Below are positions 27,695 to 35,803 of a stretch of DNA of 64,000 bases, one piece after another. The notes below the pieces were generated by a model, which saw only the letters and a program-made list of their open reading frames with translations, had not been told where the DNA came from and did not search any database. How positions within the stretch are numbered: the first letter of the stretch is position 1; each line of letters begins with the position of its first letter. Source of the DNA: an uncultured Pelagibacteraceae bacterium. GTDB lineage: Bacteria > Pseudomonadota > Alphaproteobacteria > Pelagibacterales > Pelagibacteraceae. The stretch spans positions 186,001 to 250,000 of the forward strand of contig CACMQA010000001.1 in the NCBI GenBank assembly GCA_902615715.1. Reading direction: 5' to 3'. The translations under genes and the position numbers were made by a program.

Positions 27695-28599
27695 TGTTTA
27701 CTATTTATGGATTTTATAAGTTTAAGACAAGTAATTTTTTAAGGAAAAATAAAGAGTTTCTGCAAAGAGAAATATTAAAAAACAACATAAAGGGTACAAT
27801 TATTCTTTCCCAAGAAGGAATTAATGGAACCATTGCTGGAAAGAAGAGAAATATTAGCCAAATAATAAAATCTTTAAAAAAACTATTTAAGTTTAAAGAT
27901 TTTGATAGCAAAAATATATCAAAATGTGACTTTCAACCATTTCATAAAGGGAAAATTAAGATTAAAAAAGAAGTAGTTCCATTAGGTTTAAAGGTAAATA
28001 AAAAAAATAAAAAACTGAATAAATATGTTTCAAATAAATCTTGGAATAAATTAATTTCAAATAAAGAAACTTTAGTTATAGATGCACGCAAACCTTTTGA
28101 ACATAGTGTGGGAACTTTTAGGAATGCAATTAATCCCAAAATACAAAACTTTAGAGATTTTCCAAAATTTTTGAAAAAAATTGAAAAAACAAAGCCTGTC
28201 GCTATGTTTTGTACTGGAGGTATTAGATGTGAAAAAGCCTCAATTTTTTTAAAAAAAAAGGGATTTAAAAATGTATTTCAATTAAAGGGTGGAATACTTA
28301 ATTATTTAAATAAAACAGAAAAAAAAGATAGTTTATGGAAAGGTGAATGTTTTGTGTTTGATAATAGAATTTCTTTAAAGCATAAACTTAAACAAGGATC
28401 TTTCTCAATTTGCAGCGGATGTCGGACTCCACTTTCTGTTCAAGACAAAAAATCAAATAAATATGAGGAGGGAGTTTCATGTTCAAGATGTTATGATACA
28501 CTAACTAGTTCACAAAAATCTAGATTTCGAATGAGACAAAGTCAGATTAATGTTGCTAAAAAGTCTGGAAAAAAGCATAAGTTTCAAAAGGAATATTAA
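27694..28599 (+). CDS. trhO: tRNA uridine(34) hydroxylase TrhO (YceA, rhodanese domain)
   Basis: The 301-residue product has the N-terminal acylphosphatase-like UPF0176 domain (LSQEGINGTIAG near residues 43-54). The rhodanese domain follows (about 115-215) with catalytic Cys173 in MFCTGGIRCEKAS. A C-terminal segment with CSGCRTPL and SCSRCYD may bind metal. TrhO hydroxylates U34 in certain tRNAs using oxygen. Motif agreement is strong enough for the symbol. Confidence 0.92.
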   Translation: MFTIYGFYKFKTSNFLRKNKEFLQREILKNNIKGTIILSQEGINGTIAGKKRNISQIIKSLKKLFKFKDFDSKNISKCDFQPFHKGKIKIKKEVVPLGLKVNKKNKKLNKYVSNKSWNKLISNKETLVIDARKPFEHSVGTFRNAINPKIQNFRDFPKFLKKIEKTKPVAMFCTGGIRCEKASIFLKKKGFKNVFQLKGGILNYLNKTEKKDSLWKGECFVFDNRISLKHKLKQGSFSICSGCRTPLSVQDKKSNKYEEGVSCSRCYDTLTSSQKSRFRMRQSQINVAKKSGKKHKFQKEY

Positions 28600-28603
28600 T
28601 TTT

Positions 28604-29965
28604 ATGGATTTAACAAAAGGTTCTATTTGGCAATTATTGAGACAAGTTACCATACCAGCAAGCACTGGATCTCTTTTTCAAACATTTTACAATCTTGTTG
28701 ATACTTATTTTGCAGGTAGAATTTCACCAGAGGCTCTAGCAGCGATAGCAAAATCTTGGCCAATATATTTTATTGCAATTGCAGTAGCTGTTGGTATTGG
28801 AGCTGGTACCACGGCGCTTATTAGTAATGCTATTGGAGCAAAAGAAGATAGAAAAGCATCAATGTATGTTGCTCAGTCAATTGTGTTAGCAATTGCAATT
28901 TCTATTTTTGTAACTCTCTTTGGACTAAATTTTTCAGATGAACTTTTAAGAATAATGGGATCAACTGAAGAAAGTATAATTTTAACACAAAAATATTTAG
29001 ATATAATATTTTTTGGTGCTATAATTGTTTTAGTTCAGTTATCTTTGAATGGGACACTTAATGCACAAGGTGATACAAAAAGTTATAGAAACGTTCTTAT
29101 ATTCACTTTCTTTCTAAATATTTTTTTAAATCCATTATTTATTTTTGGATATGGATTTATACCTGCATTTGGAATAGCTGGTTTAGCCATAGCAACAATT
29201 GTTTCCCAATGTGTAGGTTTAATTTATTTAGCTAATAAAGTTTATAGCTGTAAATTGAAAAAATATTTAAAGATGGAATGTTTTAAACCTAAGATAGATT
29301 ACTTAAGCACTTTATTTAAACAGTCAGTTCCCATTATGTTTACTATGTTAATGATTATGTTTGGAGTGTTTAATATTTTCTACTTTGTTGGTCAATTTGG
29401 TGATCTAGCAACAGCAGGTTATGGTACAGCAGTAAGAATTGAGCAAGTTTTACTTCTTCCTGTAATTGGTTTGAATACTGCGGTTTTATCTATAGCTGGT
29501 CAAAATTTTGGAGCTAAAATGCATTTTAGAGTTAAGGAAGTATATGCAAAAGCACTCATGTTTGGGTCTGGATTCATGGTTCTGGCTGGTATTTTTGTCT
29601 TTCTAACATCTGAAATAATTATTTCTTTTTTTACCAGTGACTCTCAAGTCATTCAAAGTGGGGCATTATATTTACAAGTTGCAGCTTTAATTGGTCCAGT
29701 TTACCCAGTATTTTTTATAACTTCAGCTTTATTTCAAGCACTCAAAAAACCAATTTACAGTTTGTATATGACAATACTAAGACTTACAGTGATACCATTC
29801 TCTTCTCTTTGGTACGTGATCAATATAAGAAACGGTGAATACCAAGATATATTCTATACAATTTTAGTTACAAATTGGATGATGGGCTTAGTTGTATTAA
29901 CGTTTGTACCGTTTTTTTTAAAAAATAAATTTAGAATGACCTTTAAAAAATTATTTGTATTTTAA
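28604..29965 (+). CDS. MATE-family multidrug/metabolite exporter
   Basis: The ATG at 28604 gives 453 residues; the frame is open 18 codons further up but would overlap trhO. Twelve membrane helices fall in two related halves. FYNLVDTYFAGRISPEALAAI near residues 26-46 and AGYGTAVRIEQVLLLPVIGLN in the second half are MATE-typical. It exports organic cations or metabolites by Na+ or H+ antiport; the substrate cannot be told. Its end overlaps the ABC permease gene by 15 bases on the opposite strand. Confidence 0.9.
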   Translation: MDLTKGSIWQLLRQVTIPASTGSLFQTFYNLVDTYFAGRISPEALAAIAKSWPIYFIAIAVAVGIGAGTTALISNAIGAKEDRKASMYVAQSIVLAIAISIFVTLFGLNFSDELLRIMGSTEESIILTQKYLDIIFFGAIIVLVQLSLNGTLNAQGDTKSYRNVLIFTFFLNIFLNPLFIFGYGFIPAFGIAGLAIATIVSQCVGLIYLANKVYSCKLKKYLKMECFKPKIDYLSTLFKQSVPIMFTMLMIMFGVFNIFYFVGQFGDLATAGYGTAVRIEQVLLLPVIGLNTAVLSIAGQNFGAKMHFRVKEVYAKALMFGSGFMVLAGIFVFLTSEIIISFFTSDSQVIQSGALYLQVAALIGPVYPVFFITSALFQALKKPIYSLYMTILRLTVIPFSSLWYVINIRNGEYQDIFYTILVTNWMMGLVVLTFVPFFLKNKFRMTFKKLFVF

Positions 29966-30685
29966 TTTATTTTCTAATTTTCTGACAAAGTATGAAACAA
30001 CTAGAATTAGCACTAAATATTCCAATATTAAAAAAGTATAAATTTCCAGAGGTCTATAAGTAGTTGTTACAAGCTCATTTGCTTTTCTTGTTAAATCACC
30101 AATACCAATAATCGATACTAGCGAAGACATTTTTAAGACATATACAAATTGATTTCCCATGGCTGGCAGCACTACTTTAATTGCTTGGGGTAAGATTACA
30201 AATCTCATCTTTCTCCAGAAATCCATTCCTAAAGACTCGGATACCTCATGTTGGCCCTTAGATATTGAATTTATCCCAGCTCTAAAAATTTCTGCCTGAA
30301 AAGCACTCTCACTTATTGTTAAAGCAATTATACCTGAAACAAATGGAGAGAAACTGACACCCATCATAATTGGTAGGCCATAATAAATCCAAAGAATTAA
30401 AACTAATAAAGGAATAGCTCTTACAATTTCTACATAGGTTATATTAAAATAACTTAGAAATTTATTATTTGATAGAGAAGGAAGAGCTACGATCAAACCA
30501 ATTATCATCGCTAGAATGATTGACACAACAGAAATATAAATAGTTGTAGTAATACCGCTTATTAAAAATTTTAGATTTGTTAACCCATCTATATTTTCAG
30601 GACTTAAAATATACCAGCCCCATTCGTAATTTGAACTACAACCTTGTAGTAAAAATAATAGAGCAATTATTTTTAAAAATTTCAC
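29951..30685 (-). CDS. Amino-acid-type ABC transporter permease with lipoprotein-like N-terminus
   Basis: The 244-residue product is a His/Glu/Gln-family permease with about five membrane helices and the ATPase-contacting EAA loop (SESLGMDFWRKMRFVILPQA, about residues 147-166). Translation starts at GTG. The first 16 residues form a signal with a lipobox-like LLQGC (Cys16), odd for a permease. The usual family start corresponds to residue ~20 (WGWYILSPENIDGL). The binding protein lies 41 bases upstream. No ATPase gene is in the window. Confidence 0.88.
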   Translation of the reverse strand: MKFLKIIALLFLLQGCSSNYEWGWYILSPENIDGLTNLKFLISGITTTIYISVVSIILAMIIGLIVALPSLSNNKFLSYFNITYVEIVRAIPLLVLILWIYYGLPIMMGVSFSPFVSGIIALTISESAFQAEIFRAGINSISKGQHEVSESLGMDFWRKMRFVILPQAIKVVLPAMGNQFVYVLKMSSLVSIIGIGDLTRKANELVTTTYRPLEIYTFLILEYLVLILVVSYFVRKLENKLKYK

Positions 30686-30726
30686 TAATTGACTATATTT
30701 GTTAATTGAGGGTATTGAAACTTAAA

Positions 30727-31497
30727 TTATAAGCTCTTTAAGTTATACTTAGATAGTAATCGTTTGAAAAATCCTGATGATTGTTTTTTCTTGATCCAAT
30801 TGCTGACATAATCGTTCCAAACTTTATCACCTTTTGGAACCATCATAGCCAGGAACGCTGGATTTTTTTCACCATCTGGTACAATGGCCAATTGAGGATA
30901 TTTAATTACTAATTTGTTAGCTTCAGTTGAACTTGTAATATTTCCGTCAGCTCTGCCTGCAAGTACTTCTTGAAAGTCCCTAGCAGGTGCTTCTACCGAT
31001 TGTAATTTTGATTTTGGGAAAAATTCTTTTGCTTTTTCCTCTTGAGAAGTTCCGAGCGTAGTTGCTATTTTAACATCTTTACTGTTTAAAGAGTCCCAAG
31101 TTGGAAATTTTTTTAAGTTCTTTTTTAGTACCAAAGGAACTGTTCCATATTTGTAATACGTAGCTGTAAAACCTGCTACTTCAGCTCTTTTAGGTGTTTT
31201 AGTTACACTAGTAGAAATGTCATATCTGTCAGCAGTTATTCCAGCAACAATAGTCTTCCACTCAGCAGGAACAAATTTTACTTTTACACCTAAATCTTTG
31301 GCTAACTCTTTCATCACGTCTATATCAAAACCTTTGTACTTGTTTGTAGCAGGGTCTTTCATTGACATTGGATCCCAGTCTCCTGTAGTTCCAACTCTTA
31401 ACTCGCCACTTTTTTTGATTGAATCTAATTTAGATGCTGCTTGAGCGCTTGTTGTTATAAGTAATATTAATAATGCCGAAAAAATATTTTTAATCAC
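30727..31497 (-). CDS. Periplasmic amino-acid-type solute-binding protein (SBP_bac_3)
   Basis: The 256-residue product begins with a Sec signal peptide ([13 protein letters not shown], cleavage near residue 20) and continues [17 protein letters not shown], typical of family 3 binding proteins. The same fold and start occur in cyclohexadienyl dehydratase (PheC), so an enzyme role is a minor alternative; the adjacent permease argues for transport. The start is GTG (31495-31497); a GGAGAGG lies about 20 bases upstream, farther than ideal. Confidence 0.87.
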   Translation of the reverse strand: MIKNIFSALLILLITTSAQAASKLDSIKKSGELRVGTTGDWDPMSMKDPATNKYKGFDIDVMKELAKDLGVKVKFVPAEWKTIVAGITADRYDISTSVTKTPKRAEVAGFTATYYKYGTVPLVLKKNLKKFPTWDSLNSKDVKIATTLGTSQEEKAKEFFPKSKLQSVEAPARDFQEVLAGRADGNITSSTEANKLVIKYPQLAIVPDGEKNPAFLAMMVPKGDKVWNDYVSNWIKKKQSSGFFKRLLSKYNLKSL

Positions 31498-31572
31498 TTT
31501 TACTTAATAGCTAATCCTCTCCTTTTTTTCGATTTGCAATTTGACCCACTTAATTAACTTAAATCATAGGGG

Positions 31573-31602
31573 TTGACTGAAGGGCAGTTTATCAGCTATA
31601 AA
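31573..31602 (+). promoter_or_regulatory. Promoter of umuDC
   Basis: TTGACT (31573-31578), an 18-base spacer and TATAAA (31597-31602) form a clear sigma-70-type promoter. The expected transcript start (about 31609) lies inside the LexA box and only about 12 bases before the umuD ATG, so the message has a very short leader. Confidence 0.7.
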
Positions 31603-31617
31603 GAACAAAACAAGAAC
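31603..31617. promoter_or_regulatory. LexA operator (SOS box, alphaproteobacterial type)
   Basis: GAAC-AAAACAA-GAAC reads as GTTC-N7-GTTC on the other strand, the known alphaproteobacterial LexA box. It starts on the base after the TATAAA element and ends four bases before the umuD ATG, a position that would block RNA polymerase. The exact match and the SOS gene downstream make the assignment strong. Confidence 0.88.
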
Positions 31618-31621
31618 ATTT

Positions 31622-32014
31622 ATGAAGCTAACAATACCATTTTATTTACACAAAGTAGGGGCCGGTTTTCCTTCACCAGCCACCGATTATATTGAAGATG
31701 ATATAGATTTAAATTCACACTTAATAACAAATGCACCGGCTACTTTTATTATAAGAGTCCAAGGAAAATCTATGACTAACGTCGGTATATACGATGGAGA
31801 TTTATTAATAGTAGATAAAAGTCTAAACCCAAAAAATTTTTCCACAGTAATAGCAAATGTCAATGAAGAGCTTGTAGTAAAAACTTTAATCAAGAGCAAA
31901 GAAACTAACTATCTGACATCTGGGTCTAAAAATACATCAGATAGGATTAATTTAACAGATAATCCAGAAATTATAATTTGGGGAGTAGTGACATATGTCA
32001 TTCATAAACAATAG
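31622..32014 (+). CDS. umuD: UmuD-type SOS mutagenesis protein (S24 peptidase)
   Basis: The product is 130 residues. The catalytic dyad is Ser50 (GKSM) and Lys87 (VVKTL). The self-cleavage site is Ala14-Gly15 ([11 protein letters not shown]), where E. coli has Cys24-Gly25. The distances 14 to 50 and 50 to 87 equal the E. coli spacings, so only the N-terminal arm is shorter. RecA-stimulated cleavage would give UmuD' for polymerase V. It overlaps umuC by 20 bases and lies under a LexA box. Confidence 0.94.
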   Translation: MKLTIPFYLHKVGAGFPSPATDYIEDDIDLNSHLITNAPATFIIRVQGKSMTNVGIYDGDLLIVDKSLNPKNFSTVIANVNEELVVKTLIKSKETNYLTSGSKNTSDRINLTDNPEIIIWGVVTYVIHKQ

Positions 32015-33272
32015 TAAAAAAAAAATTGCTCTTGTTGATTGCAATTCTTTCTACGTTTCATGTGAGAGATTATTTAATCCTAAAATAAAAAATGTGCCTG
32101 TTGTTGTACTGTCAAATAATGATGGCTGTGTAATATCAAGATCAACAGAGGCTAAAGCATTAGGAATTAAGATGGGAGAACCATATTTTAAAGTTAAAGA
32201 ATTAGTTAAAAAAAATAATGTTCAAATATTTTCTTCTAACTATTCATTATACGGTGATTTATCTAGGAGAGTAATGAGAGTATTAAAAGGATTTTCAGAT
32301 AAAATAGAAATTTATTCAATAGATGAAGCATTTATAGATTTATCACATATAAAAGATGAAATGACAGAAGAATATGGGAAAAAAATTAGAGAAAGAGTTC
32401 TTAAGTGGACTGGAATTCCAACAAGCGTTGGTATTTCATGCACTAAAACTTTAAGCAAAGTTGCAAATCATGTTGCGAAAAAAAATAAAGCTGGTGTAAT
32501 ATTTTTAAAAGAAAATATCGACAAAACTTTAAAAAATTTTGAAATTTCAGATGTGTGGGGAGTTGGTCGACAACTATCAAAACTATACATTAAAAATGGA
32601 ATAGATAATGCATATAAACTAAAAAACATATCTAACACCTGGGTAAAAAAAAGCACAAATGTATTAGGCGCTAAAACAGTGATGGAGTTGAGAGGAATAC
32701 CTTGCATTGATTTAGAAACAGAGGAAATAAAAAGAAAAAGTTGTTGCGTATCAAGATCTTTTGGAAAAAAAGTTGAAAGTTTAGATAAATTAAAAGAGTC
32801 CATAACAACACATTGCTTGAATGCTGCTGAAAAAATTAGAACAGATAAACAAACCACAAGAGCGGTGACAGTATTTATTAGAACAAGTCCTTTTGATAAG
32901 AATAAAAAATATTATTCAAACTCTATAACAATTGATCTACCAATAGATACAAATAATAGCTTAGAGCTAGTAAAAATTGCTATAAACGGATTAAACAAAA
33001 TTTATAAATATGGATATTTTTACCAAAAGGCTGGAATTATTTTATCTAAATTAAAAAATTCATCAGAAAAAGAATTAAACTTGTTGGCGCCGATTTTAGA
33101 AAATAAATCAAAAACATTAATGAAAGCAATAGATTTTACTAATGCAAAATATGGACGTAATGCAATAAGTATAGCTCAAGCAGGAATAAACAATGATTGG
33201 AAAATGCGTAGAGAACATTCATCAAAAATAGATACAGCATCATTTGACTCACTACCTAAGATAAGTATATAA
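31995..33272 (+). CDS. umuC: DNA polymerase V catalytic subunit UmuC
   Basis: This Y-family translesion polymerase is 425 residues long. The palm motif is [16 protein letters not shown] near the N-terminus and the catalytic acidic motif is [10 protein letters not shown]. The helix-hairpin-helix thumb follows, then a little-finger domain and the C-terminal UmuC extension ([19 protein letters not shown]). It copies past DNA damage, at a mutational cost, as UmuD'2C. Translation is probably coupled to umuD through the 20-base overlap. Confidence 0.95.
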   Translation: MSFINNSKKKIALVDCNSFYVSCERLFNPKIKNVPVVVLSNNDGCVISRSTEAKALGIKMGEPYFKVKELVKKNNVQIFSSNYSLYGDLSRRVMRVLKGFSDKIEIYSIDEAFIDLSHIKDEMTEEYGKKIRERVLKWTGIPTSVGISCTKTLSKVANHVAKKNKAGVIFLKENIDKTLKNFEISDVWGVGRQLSKLYIKNGIDNAYKLKNISNTWVKKSTNVLGAKTVMELRGIPCIDLETEEIKRKSCCVSRSFGKKVESLDKLKESITTHCLNAAEKIRTDKQTTRAVTVFIRTSPFDKNKKYYSNSITIDLPIDTNNSLELVKIAINGLNKIYKYGYFYQKAGIILSKLKNSSEKELNLLAPILENKSKTLMKAIDFTNAKYGRNAISIAQAGINNDWKMRREHSSKIDTASFDSLPKISI

Positions 33273-33277
33273 AGTAA

Positions 33278-33340
33278 GCACGGGGTGTCTAGAAGACTGA
33301 GATTAAACCCGACGAACCTGACCGGTAATTCAGTGAGGGA
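33278..33340 (+). ncRNA. TPP (THI-box) riboswitch
   Basis: The 72-base gap between umuC and the transporter holds the conserved TPP core. P2 pairs GGGT (33283-33286) with ACCC (33307-33310), and P3 pairs GTCT (33287-33290) with AGAC (33294-33297). The pyrimidine-sensor CTGAGAT is at 33297-33303. GAACCTGA and a CTGA/TCAG stem (33318-33321 with 33330-33333) form the pyrophosphate arm. The 3' end runs into the Shine-Dalgarno GAGGGA (33335-33340), four bases before the ATG. This suggests TPP hides the ribosome site, so control is translational. Confidence 0.9.
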
Positions 33341-33343
33341 ATT

Positions 33344-34792
33344 ATGGAAACAACATATTTATCAATACAGTCATCATTAATAGTAATTGTCGTAGTTGGC
33401 CTTTTTTTTATTGGTCTAGGTTATATAAACTCAAAAAAAACTATCGATAATAGAAATTATATAGTTGGAAAAAGAGACGAAAATATATTTTCATTGACGG
33501 CAAGTTTGGCCGCATCAGCTTTAGGAGCATGGATACTATTTGGTCCAGCCTCAGCTGCTACATGGGGAGGTTTTGGAGCAGTAATAGGATATGCATTAGG
33601 AGCGGCAACTCCAATGCTATTATTATACAATTTTGGACCTAAAATTAGAAAAGAGTTTCCTAAAGGTCTATCCTTAACAGAATTTATTAAAAAACGTTTT
33701 GGCATGGGAATACTTAAATTAAGCCTATTTTTAATATTGTTTTATTTAGTTATTTTCTTGATAGCTGAAGTTACCGCAATTGCTTTTCTGTTAAACTTTA
33801 TCTCTAAAACTCCATTATGGATTACAGCAGGAATAACCTTAATAATATGTTTGCTTTATATTTTAAGAGGAGGGTTCAAGCTTTCAATAATAACTGACAA
33901 GTATCAATTCATGATAATAGCAGTTCTAATATTTGCTTCTGTGATTTTAATACTTGGAAACTTAGAAATAAATAGTTTTAGACTAATCAAAGAAAATTCA
34001 CCAAATTTTATAAATAGTAAATATTTACCTAATTATACAGCTGGTCTTACTTTTTTCATAGCAGTAGCTGCAACAAATTTATTTCACCAAGGAAACTGGC
34101 AAAGAGTATTTGCTGCTAAAAACAATTTAATATTAAAGAAAAGTTTAATTTATTCATCATTAATAATATTCTTGATAGTTTTATGGATGGGGTATACAGG
34201 GCTTATTTCTTTTTCTTTGAATTCAAAAGTAATTCCTGATTTAGCTTTTTTTGATTTAATACTATCAAAGAATTTTCTATTAATTATATCAATTTTAGTA
34301 TTAGCTTTAGCTTTAACATTAAGCACAATAGACACTTTAATAAATGCGATATCAAGTATTCTAATTGTAAATGGTACTCAAATTAGCAAATCATTTTTTG
34401 GTAATTCTTTAAAAAATAAAACAAATTATATAATTTTACTTATATGTATTTTAGTTTTTGTTTTAGCATCTAAGGGATTTAGTATTTTATATTTATTTTT
34501 ATTAGCAGATTTATTTTGTTGTGCAGCAGTTGTTACAATTTTTTACGGTTTTTTTAATAAGAAAATTAATACTCAAATGTCATATTTATCAATTTTAAGT
34601 GCACTAATTTTAGGAATATTATTTTTTCCAAGTATGGATTTTCAATCAAGTATATTAGTAGGTTATTTATTACCATTAGAATTTTTTAGTTCAATTATTA
34701 CCACTAACTTACTTTTTATCTCATTTTCAATAGCGATAATTAGTCAATTTTTCTTTATAATATTTTATTCTTTACGAAGCTCATTTAAATAA
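33344..34792 (+). CDS. thiV: Sodium:solute symporter, ThiV-type thiamin-precursor transporter
   Basis: The 482-residue product has about 13 membrane helices and solute:sodium symporter features (NYIVGKRDENIFSLTASLAA, ASALGAWILFGPASAATWGG near residues 57-76, and FHQGNWQRVFAAK near 248-260). The TPP riboswitch directly in front marks it as a thiamin-related importer. In SAR11 a symporter with this arrangement, named ThiV, has been proposed to import the pyrimidine precursor HMP. The substrate is inferred from that knowledge and context. It overlaps the rarD-like gene end by 28 bases. Confidence 0.88.
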   Translation: METTYLSIQSSLIVIVVVGLFFIGLGYINSKKTIDNRNYIVGKRDENIFSLTASLAASALGAWILFGPASAATWGGFGAVIGYALGAATPMLLLYNFGPKIRKEFPKGLSLTEFIKKRFGMGILKLSLFLILFYLVIFLIAEVTAIAFLLNFISKTPLWITAGITLIICLLYILRGGFKLSIITDKYQFMIIAVLIFASVILILGNLEINSFRLIKENSPNFINSKYLPNYTAGLTFFIAVAATNLFHQGNWQRVFAAKNNLILKKSLIYSSLIIFLIVLWMGYTGLISFSLNSKVIPDLAFFDLILSKNFLLIISILVLALALTLSTIDTLINAISSILIVNGTQISKSFFGNSLKNKTNYIILLICILVFVLASKGFSILYLFLLADLFCCAAVVTIFYGFFNKKINTQMSYLSILSALILGILFFPSMDFQSSILVGYLLPLEFFSSIITTNLLFISFSIAIISQFFFIIFYSLRSSFK

Positions 34793-35637
34793 ATTATTAC
34801 AGCCAACCAAATAAAAATAAATGATACTAGTTCATCTAATGCTAAAGGTTCATTAAAATAATACAATCCTAAAAAAAATTGTGCAGTCGGTGTTAAAAAA
34901 AAAATCATGCTTGCTGGCCCAATTCCAATTAATTTAAATCCTTTAGTGTACCAAAACAGAGGTATCAAAGTCATTAAACCTGCCCAAAATAGATAAAAAG
35001 AAAGCAGTGGTTCATTTATGGAAAAAATATTTAAATTATTATTAATTAAAAAAATAAAAAGAACAATTGCAATAGGAGCTAGAAGCAAAGTCTCTATTAG
35101 CAAACCTATATCTGAAGACACCTTTACTTTCTTTCTTATTAAACCATATAAACTAAATGTTAGAGCCACAGTAATCCCAATCCAAGGAACTTCACCGAGT
35201 TTAATAAGAAAATAAATTAGTGCTAAAATTACCAAGAAAACTGAAATAATTTTATTCCGATTATACTTTTCTTTTAAAAAAATTATTCCAAGAAATACAC
35301 TTAAAATTGGAAAAATATAATAGCCCAGAGCCGAGTCTAGTAAATTATTTGTGCTAACCGCATAAAGCCATGTAAACCAATTAATAGAAACGAGAAGTCC
35401 TGTTAAAAGAAGAACAAATATATTTATCTTATTTTTTATTATTTTATTAAACTCTTTCCACTTAGAATAATAGGACGTAGTTAGAATTAATAGTAAAGCA
35501 GTCCAAATAGTTCTATGAATAGTTAATTCTAATGGTGATGCGTATGATACAAACTTAAAGTATATAACCCCAATTATACCCCACCAAAGGGAGGCGCCTA
35601 CTGTGAAAGAAATTCCTTTAAATAAATTTTTCTTCAT
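34765..35637 (-). CDS. rarD: RarD-like EamA-family permease
   Basis: The 290-residue, ten-helix drug/metabolite transporter has the RarD-type start (GASLWWGIIGVIYFKFVSYA, then PLELTIHRTIWTALLLI) and WFTWLYAVSTNNLLDSALGYYIFP in the middle. The substrate is unknown; the RarD name came from chloramphenicol-sensitivity work and says little about natural function. It ends convergently inside thiV and starts 69 bases from the tRNA gene on the other strand. Confidence 0.82.
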   Translation of the reverse strand: MKKNLFKGISFTVGASLWWGIIGVIYFKFVSYASPLELTIHRTIWTALLLILTTSYYSKWKEFNKIIKNKINIFVLLLTGLLVSINWFTWLYAVSTNNLLDSALGYYIFPILSVFLGIIFLKEKYNRNKIISVFLVILALIYFLIKLGEVPWIGITVALTFSLYGLIRKKVKVSSDIGLLIETLLLAPIAIVLFIFLINNNLNIFSINEPLLSFYLFWAGLMTLIPLFWYTKGFKLIGIGPASMIFFLTPTAQFFLGLYYFNEPLALDELVSFIFIWLAVIIYLNELRKE

Positions 35638-35706
35638 TTGACCATTTTTTTGATTGATTTATAAGGTAATTAATTAATAATTAGTACTAAATTAGCTTGG
35701 TTAAAT

Positions 35707-35798
35707 GGAAGAGTGGGTGAGCGGTTTAAACCAGTTGGTTGCTAACTAACCGTACGAGTAACATCGTACCGAGAGTTCGAATCTCTCCTCTTCCGCCA
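35707..35798 (+). tRNA. tRNA-Ser (anticodon GCU)
   Basis: The 92-base class II tRNA has acceptor arms GGAAGAG (35707-35713) and CTCTTCC (35788-35794), discriminator G and an encoded CCA (35796-35798). The anticodon loop TTGCTAA gives GCU, reading AGU/AGC. The long variable arm (GTACGAGTAACATCGTAC) is typical of serine tRNAs, and the T loop is GTTCGAATC. It lies between rarD and slt; the slt stop is only five bases past the CCA on the other strand. Confidence 0.96.
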
Positions 35799-35803
35799 AA
35801 AAA

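Noticed and set aside
28550-28603. N-terminal extension of the MATE exporter overlapping trhO
   Set aside because: The extension is polar, would precede the first membrane helix without homology, and ATG 28604 starts the usual MDLTKGSIWQLL region.
29951-30685. Calling this gene a lipoprotein on the basis of its LLQGC motif
   Set aside because: The remainder is clearly an ABC permease with an EAA loop; the lipobox is reported as an oddity only.
30727-31497. Cyclohexadienyl dehydratase (PheC) as the function of the binding protein
   Set aside because: The start of the protein resembles PheC, but a permease gene directly follows and family 3 binding proteins share this fold, so transport is favoured.
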